Below are positions 1 through 5,654 of a stretch of 6,205 nucleotides of DNA, piece by piece (within the stretch, counting starts at the first letter, position 1; every line of letters starts with the position of its first letter). A program made the position numbers and the translations under genes. The DNA is from an uncultured Paracoccaceae bacterium (GTDB lineage: Bacteria; Pseudomonadota; Alphaproteobacteria; Rhodobacterales; Rhodobacteraceae). The notes under the pieces were generated by a model that did no database searches, was not told the DNA's origin, and saw only the letters and a list, made by a program, of their open reading frames with translations. The DNA is taken from the NCBI GenBank assembly GCA_937927675.1, contig CALBSG010000056.1, positions 1 through 6,205 on the forward strand. The letters are read 5' to 3'.

Positions 1-363
1 CTGGCGTGACAGGAAGGCAGGGATCTGCAGCACGTCACAGACTGAAGCGGCGAGGGCGCATTGGTCAATGCTGTGGATGTCCGTCAGAACGGGGCAGCCG
101 GTGGCTGACTTGACGGCCTGAAGCACCTTGAGCCCTTCGTCGATCCCTAGGCCGCGTTTGCCGCCAAGCGAGGTGCGGTTGGCCTTGTCATAGCTGGCCT
201 TGAAGACGAATTGCGCGCCCGCGGCCTTGCAGGCCTCGGCCAGCACGCCTGCGATCATCTGGGCATGGTCAAGGCTTTCCAGTTGGCAAGGCCCGGCAAT
301 CACCAGCAAGGGGCGATCATTGCTGACGGTCAGCCCGCCGATTTTCACGTCTTTCGAAGTCAT
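1..363 (-). CDS. kdsA: 3-deoxy-8-phosphooctulonate synthase KdsA, N-terminal 121 residues (cut by window edge)
   Basis: KdsA is a cytosolic TIM-barrel enzyme that condenses phosphoenolpyruvate with arabinose-5-phosphate to give Kdo-8-phosphate, the committed step to Kdo for LPS and Kdo-linked capsules. The visible part has the hallmark blocks in order: AGPCQLES (residues 23-30), FKASYDKANRTS (about 54-65), PVLTDIHS (about 91-98) and LQIPAFLSRQ (112-121), all collinear with the family. The full enzyme is about 280 residues, so more than half lies to the left. Cys26 in AGPCQLES sits where metal-dependent KdsA enzymes have their metal-binding Cys and the E. coli enzyme has Asn, so this is probably the metal-dependent class; the other metal ligands are outside the window. 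The ATG at 363 shares one base with the stop of the upstream kpsE-like gene (TGATG), which suggests translational coupling and fixes the start. Its Shine-Dalgarno is weak, as is common for a coupled start. Confidence 0.96.
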   Translation of the reverse strand, partial: MTSKDVKIGGLTVSNDRPLLVIAGPCQLESLDHAQMIAGVLAEACKAAGAQFVFKASYDKANRTSLGGKRGLGIDEGLKVLQAVKSATGCPVLTDIHSIDQCALAASVCDVLQIPAFLSRQ

Positions 364-2054
364 CACGCCGAAACCTGTTCTCTGAGGATCGCCACCGTCA
401 TCGAGACCATCAGATAGATGCCCGCGAAGATCAGCATGACGACCAATGTGTTTTCAAAGGCGCGCGGATAGGCGGCCTCGTCGGGCGCCACCGGCTGCAC
501 CGCAACCGACAGATAGCGCGTCTGGCGATTGGCTTCCACCCTTGCGACTTCCATCGCCTGCAAGGATTGCGCCAACAGAAGCTGCCGGGTCTGTGCATCG
601 GCCTGCGCGACCAGCAGATCCGATTGCACCTGTGCCAAGGACACCCCGTCTTGTCCGGCCTCGGTCAGTTTGGCGCGCATCTCTGCGATCTGGTTTTCCA
701 GTGCGGTGATCCGGCGTTTCAGCGGCTCCATCCGCGCTTTGTTTGGCGATTTGTTGGATTCCATCTGCACCAGCGACAGTTGGTCTTGCGTCAACTGGGT
801 TTCCAACTGGCCGATCTGGCTGGTGATCAGGCCAACCTCGGCTTCGGAACTGAGAACCTTGAATTTTTCCTGCAATTGCACGACGCGGACGTTGGCATCT
901 TGATATTTCTTTTCCGCATCTTGATAGCTGTCGCGCGCACCCTGCATCTGGTCTTCGCGCAGGCGTTGGGTCATCTGGTCGACCTGTTCCTCGGCATAGC
1001 CGATCAGGGCTTGCGAAAACTCTACCGCTTTTTGTGGATCGGCCGCGGTGACTTCCATTTTCACCACGCCTTCAGTCGGGTCATAGGCGATGCGGACGAT
1101 CTTTTTATACAGTTTATAGGCCGCAGATTCGCTGGCGTCGGGGGCAAGGCGTTGGATCACATCGATCGAGGGCGCGGAAAAATGCCCGCGAAAGCCATTG
1201 TCTTCTTCCAGTCGCTGCATGGCGACCTGACTTTGCAGATAGCCCTGCACCGCAATCGAATCCTGTGCCGTCGCCATCGGGGTCGAGGAGAACAGCCCCC
1301 CCATCGCCGAGGCACCGGGGGCTTCGGCCTGCTGAATGACGAATTGGGTCTTGGCGGCATACATCGGGGTCGCGATCGTATAAAAATACAGACCCGCCAA
1401 AAAGGTCGGCAACAGCACAAAGACCGCAAGCCGTGCCGTCAAAAGCGCTGATTTGCGGCGGCGGCGGCGGGCGATGTCGCGCTGGATCCGCGCCACTTCG
1501 GCCAGATGCGCCTCCTCGGCGCGCAGGTCGGTTGATGGCAGTTGCGCGGGCTTGATGGTTTGCGGCAGCCGGATCCCATCGCCGCCCGGCGTGATGGTCA
1601 GCGCGCGCGATGTGCCGTCCGGCGGGGCGCCATCGCCCCCTGCGACGAGTTCCAACACCGCATTGGCCTGAAACGGGTCAACGCCCCGGGCGCGCAACAG
1701 CCGCACCGCATCGAAATCCGATGTCGCGGGCAGACCGTGTTTTTGCGCCAGCCGCCGCGCCATGCGTAATTGGCGCCCGGTCAGCCCTTCGCGGCGGATC
1801 GCGTCGATTTCCATCGGTGCCGCCTCTGGAGAGCCGGGTACGGCCATGGCTTGCGGCCCCTCTGATCCGGCTGCGGTGGCAAAGCGGCCTGCGCCAAAGC
1901 CATCGGCATTGGCACCGGGCATGAAGGCGTCGTCGCCAAAGTTGGCGGGGCTGGGCGCCGGGCGCGGTGCCGGCGTCAGGGGGGCGTGGGCTGCGGGGAT
2001 TGGCAGCTCCATCCGGCGGGTGCGGAACCGTTTAACTGTGAGCTTCGTAGTCAT
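363..2054 (-). CDS. kpsE: Capsule polysaccharide export inner-membrane protein, KpsE/CtrB/BexC family (polysaccharide co-polymerase type), with long N-terminal extension
   Basis: Predicted inner-membrane periplasmic adaptor of an ABC-dependent capsule exporter, thought to couple the KpsMT transporter to the outer-membrane channel. The 563-residue product has a Pro/Ala-rich start (about 16-80), a basic helical segment with GLTGRQLRMARR and VRLLRARGVDPFQ (about 85-138), an Arg-rich stretch (196-201), a first membrane segment (about 204-226), a periplasmic part starting TPMYAAKTQFVIQ, a long predicted coiled coil (about 353-515), a Pro-containing segment PVAPDEAAYPRAFEN (521-535) and a second membrane segment (about 534-555) with a short cytosolic tail. 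This topology matches the family, but E. coli KpsE is only about 380 residues and has a short N-terminus. The ATG at 2054 lies 23 nt inside the end of kpsT with an AAGAGG-like site about 12-14 nt upstream. An in-frame ATG at 2012 (residue 15) is an alternative. The stop overlaps the kdsA start by one base. The family call is firm; the precise role is inferred. Confidence 0.9.
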   Translation of the reverse strand: MTTKLTVKRFRTRRMELPIPAAHAPLTPAPRPAPSPANFGDDAFMPGANADGFGAGRFATAAGSEGPQAMAVPGSPEAAPMEIDAIRREGLTGRQLRMARRLAQKHGLPATSDFDAVRLLRARGVDPFQANAVLELVAGGDGAPPDGTSRALTITPGGDGIRLPQTIKPAQLPSTDLRAEEAHLAEVARIQRDIARRRRRKSALLTARLAVFVLLPTFLAGLYFYTIATPMYAAKTQFVIQQAEAPGASAMGGLFSSTPMATAQDSIAVQGYLQSQVAMQRLEEDNGFRGHFSAPSIDVIQRLAPDASESAAYKLYKKIVRIAYDPTEGVVKMEVTAADPQKAVEFSQALIGYAEEQVDQMTQRLREDQMQGARDSYQDAEKKYQDANVRVVQLQEKFKVLSSEAEVGLITSQIGQLETQLTQDQLSLVQMESNKSPNKARMEPLKRRITALENQIAEMRAKLTEAGQDGVSLAQVQSDLLVAQADAQTRQLLLAQSLQAMEVARVEANRQTRYLSVAVQPVAPDEAAYPRAFENTLVVMLIFAGIYLMVSMTVAILREQVSA

Positions 2055-2691
2055 AAAGCCGCTTCGCCTCTTCCAAGGTGTCGAACATGTAAAGCTGCCC
2101 GTTGCGCAGCACCGCCGCAGAGCGGCAGAATTTTTCCAGCGTCCGCGGCGCGTGGGACACCACGATCACCGTCGCATTCTTCAACCTTTGGCGCAGCACT
2201 TGGCCCGCCTTGCGGTTGAACTCGACATCGGTCGAGGAAGGCATGCCTTCGTCGATCAGGTAGATGTCGAATTCCAAGGCCAGCATCAGCGCGAAAGACA
2301 GACGTGCCCGCATGCCCGACGAATAGGTGCCGACCGGCATGTCGAAATACTCGTCTAGGCTGCACAGCCAGCGGCAGAAGCTTTCGACATAATCGGGGTC
2401 AAGGCTGTAGAGCCGGGCGATGTAGCGGGCGTTTTCGGTGGCGGTGTGCTTGCCCATGATGCCGCCCATGAAGCCGAGCGGGAACGAGATGCGCGAGGTG
2501 CGCAGGATCTTGCCCTCATCAGGTTTTTCAAGGCCGGCCATCATGTTGATGATGGTGGTCTTGCCGGTGCCGTTGCGCGCAAGAATGCCCAGGGAATGGC
2601 CAAGTTCGACCTTGAAGCTTGCCTGATCCAGAATGACTTTGCGGGATTTCCCGGTCCAGAACGACTTGCTGACATGTTCAAACGCGATCAT
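2032..2691 (-). CDS. kpsT: Capsule polysaccharide export ABC transporter ATP-binding protein, KpsT family
   Basis: Cytosolic ATPase of the group-2 capsule exporter, expected to pair with a KpsM permease. From the ATG at 2691 the product is 219 residues, the usual KpsT length, and starts MIAFEHVSKSF like its relatives. Seen in order: a Walker A-like ARNGTGKTT (38-46), the YFDMPVGTYSSGMRARLSFA signature region (115-134; SSGM takes the place of LSGGQ, typical for KpsT), Walker B FDIYLIDEG (141-149, Asp147 and Glu148) and the H-loop His in VVSHAPRTLEKF (His180). The first residue of the P-loop is Ala38 where Gly is expected. The frame stays open upstream to an ATG at 2820, which would add 43 residues, but that start lies inside the predicted -10 box and the extra residues resemble nothing in the family, so 2691 is preferred. 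The Shine-Dalgarno at 2691 is weak. The 3' end overlaps the kpsE start by 23 nt. No kpsM gene is adjacent. Confidence 0.93.
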   Translation of the reverse strand: MIAFEHVSKSFWTGKSRKVILDQASFKVELGHSLGILARNGTGKTTIINMMAGLEKPDEGKILRTSRISFPLGFMGGIMGKHTATENARYIARLYSLDPDYVESFCRWLCSLDEYFDMPVGTYSSGMRARLSFALMLALEFDIYLIDEGMPSSTDVEFNRKAGQVLRQRLKNATVIVVSHAPRTLEKFCRSAAVLRNGQLYMFDTLEEAKRLYDYEAHS

Positions 2692-2754
2692 TCGAAATAT
2701 TGCCCGTCTGGCGGCCGGTACTTGGCGCGTAGCCTTGCCGAAAAAAATGTTACT

Positions 2755-2809
2755 GGTCGGGGGCGCTTGGGAGTGCGGCGCCGTGACCGACCAAGCCCTA
2801 ATGGGGCTT
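2755..2809 (-). promoter_or_regulatory. Structured 5' leader of kpsT: two adjacent hairpins
   Basis: Immediately after the predicted transcription start, the minus-strand RNA can form two abutting hairpins. The first is AAGCCC/GGGCTT with a 5-nt loop (2793-2809). The second is larger: GGTCGG (2787-2792) pairs with CCGACC (2755-2760), with an inner GGCGC/GCGCC stem. A run of seven U follows at 2747-2741, but 7 nt separate it from the hairpin, so this is not a canonical terminator. It may act as an attenuator, stabilise the 5' end of the mRNA, or have no role. Confidence 0.35.
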
Positions 2810-2818
2810 TGAGGCAGC

Positions 2819-2848
2819 ATTATGTCGTTATTCGTGAATTGAAGACAA
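2819..2848 (-). promoter_or_regulatory. Predicted sigma-70-type promoter for the kpsT-kpsE-kdsA group
   Basis: Read on the minus strand, TTGTCT (2843-2848) is followed after 18 nt by CATAAT (2819-2824), matching the consensus at 4 of 6 and 5 of 6 positions. Transcription would start near 2812, leaving a leader of about 120 nt before the kpsT ATG at 2691. It lies in the 189-base gap between nhaA and kpsT, so the capsule genes can be expressed separately from nhaA. Predicted from sequence only. Confidence 0.5.
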
Positions 2849-2880
2849 TAGAACCTGCAGAGCAGATTGTTTCCGTCACC

Positions 2881-4089
2881 TTAGCGTCGGCCAAAGCGCC
2901 CCAGCGCAATCGCCAAAGGGCCAGCCAGAAGCGACAGGGCAAGGCCCAGACGCGCGGCTTCGGCCATGCCGCCACCGGGCAGGGCGCTTTCCAGCGACAG
3001 GGCCGGGACGGTAAAGCCCATGCCAGCCACCAGGGCGACCAGCCCTATCTCGCGCCGCCGCAGCGCCGCCGGAAGGCTAGCCCCCAAGACGCGGATGGCC
3101 AGCATCACCCCAGCCATAAGACCCAAAGGTTTGCCGATCCAAAGGGCGGCCAAAAGGACCAGCGTCGTCGGGGCAAAGGCGCCAAGGTCAATCCCGCCCC
3201 GCGTCAGGCCAAAGAAGAACAGCACAACTGCCAAAGGTTTGACCATGAGGTGCGCCAGCCGGTTCAAGGGATCGTGCAGGAATTCCTCGGCCTCGGCAAA
3301 GACGCCAAAGCTGTGATCGGCATGCGGAATGATCGGCAGCACCGGCAAGAGGCCCAGTGCAGGCGGCAGGCCCGAGGCAGCAACGCCGAACCAAGATACC
3401 AGCCCCGCCAGCACATAGGGCCAAAGCGCCATGGCGCGGCGGCGGCGGGCCTCTGTTGGGTTTTGGGGCGCGCGGGCGATGGTCAGCCAGACCCCGCCGC
3501 ACGCCACAAGCGGCAGCAAAAGCCAAGCCAGCCGGAAGATCGCCTCCGGGTCGGTCAGCCCCGTCAAGAGAAGGCCCAGAATGTCCAATCCGATGGTCAG
3601 CAAAAGCGACAGATGCAGCGCCGGATGGCCCGGCCCAAAGACCGCGCGGGCGGTGAAATAGGCCAAGACAACATCGCCGCCCACCGGCACCTGCCAGCCA
3701 AGGCCAAACCTCGCCTCCTCGGCGGTTTCGATCATCAGGCTGACCAAAAGCCAGATCAGGATCGCCCCAAGTGCCCCGCCGATGATACCCGCCACTGGCG
3801 CTATCGCCCGCCGCCCCGACATCGCGCCACGGTCAAGGATCAGCGCTTCCCACAGCTCTTTGCCGATAAAGGCCACAAAGACCGGCATCATCAGATGCGA
3901 CACAATCAGCATAGGCGTGACCGACACGGCCAAGGGCGACAGCCATCCCGGCAGCATCACATCAAACAGCCGCCATTCCAGCGCATCATAATAGCTGTCG
4001 GGCGACAGGTTCACCCAAAGGCTGGCCAGACCGATCCCGGCCAGAAGTGCTTGGGCAAAGCGGCGGACAAAGGGCGAGACGCGATACAT
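2881..4089 (-). CDS. nhaA: NhaA-family Na+/H+ antiporter, divergent ion-binding motif
   Basis: Inner-membrane secondary transporter of the NhaA family, which exchanges Na+ (or Li+) for H+ to control pH and sodium. The 402-residue product (E. coli NhaA is 388) is strongly hydrophobic with about a dozen membrane segments. Family landmarks, seen collinearly: FVAFIGKELWEAL (71-83, matching the VGLEVKREL region), GGDVVLAYF (137-145, Asp139 equivalent to Asp133), TIGLDILGLL (165-174, Asp169 equivalent to Asp163), ALWIGKPLG (315-323, Lys320 equivalent to Lys300) and the late GMGFTVPALSLES. The Asp164 equivalent is Ile170. The ATG at 4089 was chosen for length and position before the first membrane segment. 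The frame remains open to a TTG at 4197, and the best Shine-Dalgarno (GGAGG, 4116-4120) lies 26 nt upstream of the ATG, so a slightly earlier non-ATG start is possible. It is transcribed divergently from the SseB-family gene. No clear terminator follows it. Whether it transports Na+ is inference. Confidence 0.88.
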   Translation of the reverse strand: MYRVSPFVRRFAQALLAGIGLASLWVNLSPDSYYDALEWRLFDVMLPGWLSPLAVSVTPMLIVSHLMMPVFVAFIGKELWEALILDRGAMSGRRAIAPVAGIIGGALGAILIWLLVSLMIETAEEARFGLGWQVPVGGDVVLAYFTARAVFGPGHPALHLSLLLTIGLDILGLLLTGLTDPEAIFRLAWLLLPLVACGGVWLTIARAPQNPTEARRRRAMALWPYVLAGLVSWFGVAASGLPPALGLLPVLPIIPHADHSFGVFAEAEEFLHDPLNRLAHLMVKPLAVVLFFFGLTRGGIDLGAFAPTTLVLLAALWIGKPLGLMAGVMLAIRVLGASLPAALRRREIGLVALVAGMGFTVPALSLESALPGGGMAEAARLGLALSLLAGPLAIALGRFGRR

Positions 4090-4244
4090 TCTGAGGCCGT
4101 TGATGCGTGATCTAGCCTCCGTTGAAGCATTTGGCGCGGCGGGGTTCAATCCGAAATATGGGGCGAATTGGCGTGGCAAGATGGGGACTTGTGGCAATTG
4201 GCTTTGCGGTCTAGGCCAAACCTGTCAGACCACGAGGCCCCACC
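4090..4244. other. Divergent intergenic region between nhaA and the SseB-family gene
   Basis: This 155-base spacer must hold the signals for two divergent genes. On the minus strand GGAGG (4116-4120) is the best ribosome-binding site towards nhaA. On the plus strand GAGG, about 9 nt before the ATG at 4245, serves the SseB-family gene. I found no convincing -35/-10 pair on either strand; TTGTGG (4189-4194) with TCTAGG (4210-4215) has a spacing of only 15 nt and is too weak to call. Confidence 0.4.
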
Positions 4245-5030
4245 ATGACCGAGACGCTGCTTGATGTCGCCCATGCCGCCCTGCAATCGGGTGGCGAGGC
4301 CGAGGCATTGCGGTTCTATCAGGTGCTGGCCGATGCGCCCTTGTGCCTGCTTTTGGTCCGTGAGGTCGAAGGTGAGGCGATCGAGCCGCAGGTGTTTGAG
4401 CTGACGGATGGCCCGGTGGTGCTGGCCTTTGACAGCGAAGACCGGCTGGCCGGATTTCAAGACAGCCCGGCTGCCTATGCCACGCTGCCCGGTCGGGTGA
4501 TTGCGCAGGCTTTGGCGGGGCAGGGGCTTTGGCTGGGATTGAACCTTGGCACCGGGGCGGCCAGCGAAACCTTGCTCCCGCCCGAGGCGCTGGCGCATCT
4601 GGCCGCCCTGTTGGATGTGACGCCTGCCGAGGCCAAGGCGCGCCCGACTGCCTTTGCAGCACCGAACCTGCCGCAGGCGCTGGATGCGGCGCTGATCCTT
4701 GCCCTGCAGGGGGCGGCAGGCTTGGCTGCCGGTGCGGTGCTGGTCGCTGTGACTTATGACACGGGTGCGCGGGGGCATCTTATGGCTTTGGTCGGGGCGA
4801 GCCCCACAGCCGAACCTGCGCTGGCGCGGGCCGTTGCCGAGGCCTTGGCTTTTGCCGGGCTGGAGGCGGCGGCGCTGGATGTGACCTTCCTTGCACCCGA
4901 AGACCCGGCTTTGCGGACCATGACCGCCGTCGGGCGTGCCTTTGCCATTGCCGCACCGCAACCTGCCGAGCTGCCGCCCATGCCCGCACCCCCCGGTACC
5001 GACCCGTCGCGCCCGCCAAGACTACGTTGA
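4245..5030 (+). CDS. SseB-family protein of unknown function
   Basis: Soluble 261-residue protein, with no signal peptide or membrane segment. Residues about 20-118 resemble the SseB N-terminal domain: a short strand LCLLLV (33-38), a VFELTDGPVVLAFDSEDRLAGF segment (50-71), an ALPGR-like turn at 80-84 and the GLWLGLNLGTG loop (94-104) followed by LPPEALAHLA. A second alpha/beta region (about 155-235) includes AVLVAVTYD and LDVTFLAPEDPA, and a Pro-rich tail (238-261) closes it. The enteric SseB name comes from a reported link to serine sensitivity and rhodanese activity, but these proteins lack an obvious rhodanese active-site Cys; this one has a single Cys (Cys34), which is not in such a loop. 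I would not assign a biochemical role. The start has a good GAGG site. The gene lies upstream of rplM, and no terminator is visible after it, so read-through into the ribosomal operon is possible. Confidence 0.8.
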   Translation: MTETLLDVAHAALQSGGEAEALRFYQVLADAPLCLLLVREVEGEAIEPQVFELTDGPVVLAFDSEDRLAGFQDSPAAYATLPGRVIAQALAGQGLWLGLNLGTGAASETLLPPEALAHLAALLDVTPAEAKARPTAFAAPNLPQALDAALILALQGAAGLAAGAVLVAVTYDTGARGHLMALVGASPTAEPALARAVAEALAFAGLEAAALDVTFLAPEDPALRTMTAVGRAFAIAAPQPAELPPMPAPPGTDPSRPPRLR

Positions 5031-5101
5031 TCATATGGGGTAAAATAATACCGCATATTGTAAGTCATTGATTTCAAATAAAACTATTCCGCGCACTCTG
5101 C
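5031..5101 (+). other. AT-rich spacer upstream of the rplM promoter
   Basis: This stretch is markedly AT-rich compared with the GC-rich genes around it, with A/T runs such as TAAAATAATA and CAAATAAAACTATT directly upstream of the predicted -35 box. Such a tract could act as an UP-element for a strong ribosomal-protein promoter. No gene and no clear terminator for the preceding gene is visible; GGTA/TACC near 5039-5052 is only a 4-bp stem. Confidence 0.35.
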
Positions 5102-5130
5102 TTGACCGCTGCATCTGCATCAGCGATAAG
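5102..5130 (+). promoter_or_regulatory. Predicted promoter of the rplM-rpsI operon
   Basis: TTGACC (5102-5107) and GATAAG (5125-5130) are separated by the ideal 17 nt and match the sigma-70 consensus at 5 of 6 and 4 of 6 positions. Transcription would start near 5137, giving a leader of about 48 nt before the rplM ATG. The TTGAC-type -35 box with a looser -10 box is common for alphaproteobacterial housekeeping promoters. Predicted from sequence. Confidence 0.6.
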
Positions 5131-5147
5131 CCCGCATCTGAGTTTCT

Positions 5148-5168
5148 GGGGGACTTTCCCCCTTTTCC
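5148..5168 (+). promoter_or_regulatory. GC-rich hairpin with U-rich tail in the rplM leader (possible L13 operator or attenuator)
   Basis: GGGGGA (5148-5153) pairs perfectly with TCCCCC (5157-5162) across a CTT loop, followed directly by TTTTCC. The hairpin ends 22 nt before the rplM ATG, between the predicted transcription start and a weak GGGA ribosome-binding site (5173-5176). Ribosomal protein operons are often autoregulated through leader structures, so this may be where L13 (or S9) acts, or it may be a short attenuator. The stem is short, and function is inferred. Confidence 0.4.
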
Positions 5169-5184
5169 TTACGGGACCAACCAC

Positions 5185-5649
5185 ATGAAAACCTTTACCG
5201 CAACGCCTGCGGATATTGAGAAGAAGTGGATCCTGATCGACGCCGAGGGCGTTGTTCTGGGCCGCCTTGCCACCCTCGTGGCCAATATCCTGCGCGGCAA
5301 AAACAAGCCGACCTTCACGCCGCACATGGACATGGGCGACAACGTGATCGTGATCAATGCCGACAAGATCCAAATGACCGGCAAGAAGCGCGAAGACAAA
5401 GTCTATTACTGGCACACCGGCCACCCGGGCGGCATCAAGCACCGCACCGCACGCCAAGTGCTGGAAGGTGCGCACCCCGAGCGCGTCGTGATCAAAGCTG
5501 TTGAGCGTATGATCACCCGCAACCGTCTGGGCCGTGTGCAGATGACCAATCTGCGCGTCTATGCCGGCGCCGCTCATCCCCATGAAGCTCAGCAGCCGAC
5601 CGTCCTTGACGTCAAGGCGCTGAACCCGAAGAACACCCGGAGCGCGTAA
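5185..5649 (+). CDS. rplM: 50S ribosomal protein L13
   Basis: Primary assembly protein of the large ribosomal subunit. The 154-residue product (E. coli L13 is 142) is collinear with the family: WILIDAEGVVLGRLAT (15-30), NVIVINADKIQMTGKK (53-68), YYWHTGHPGGIKHRT (74-88), KAVERMI (104-110) and NLRVYAGAAHPHEAQQP (122-138). The ATG at 5185 was chosen because it gives the normal MKTFTATPADIEKKW start; the frame is open further upstream, but that part is leader and lies beyond the predicted promoter. The ribosome-binding site is GGGA with an 8-nt spacer. rpsI follows after only 5 nt, the standard rplM-rpsI operon. The sequence is intact and shows nothing unusual. Confidence 0.98.
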   Translation: MKTFTATPADIEKKWILIDAEGVVLGRLATLVANILRGKNKPTFTPHMDMGDNVIVINADKIQMTGKKREDKVYYWHTGHPGGIKHRTARQVLEGAHPERVVIKAVERMITRNRLGRVQMTNLRVYAGAAHPHEAQQPTVLDVKALNPKNTRSA

Positions 5650-5654
5650 CGATC

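Noticed and set aside
567..1451. Plus-strand open frame of 294 codons antisense to kpsE
   Set aside because: Composition is that of a shadow frame (His, Leu, Arg and Gln rich); the opposite strand encodes the coiled coil and membrane segment of a known family.
2692..2820. 43-residue N-terminal extension of KpsT from the ATG at 2820
   Set aside because: That ATG lies within the predicted -10 box, the extension has no family similarity, and the 2691 start gives the usual 219 residues.
2446..4110. Long plus-strand open frame of 554 codons antisense to nhaA
   Set aside because: Its product is full of Gln, Arg, Lys and Pro with no domain pattern, as expected from the complement of a GC-rich membrane protein gene; nhaA on the opposite strand has clear family motifs.
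4189..4215. Promoter for the SseB-family gene (TTGTGG with TCTAGG)
   Set aside because: The spacing is only 15 nt and the -10 match is poor.
4146..4961. Minus-strand open frame of 271 codons antisense to the SseB-family gene
   Set aside because: Low-complexity Arg/Gly/Gln composition and no recognisable motifs; the plus-strand gene has family features and a good ribosome-binding site.
5068..5184. 39-residue extension of L13 from an upstream ATT codon
   Set aside because: It spans the predicted promoter and leader hairpin, and L13 proteins start at MKTFTATP.
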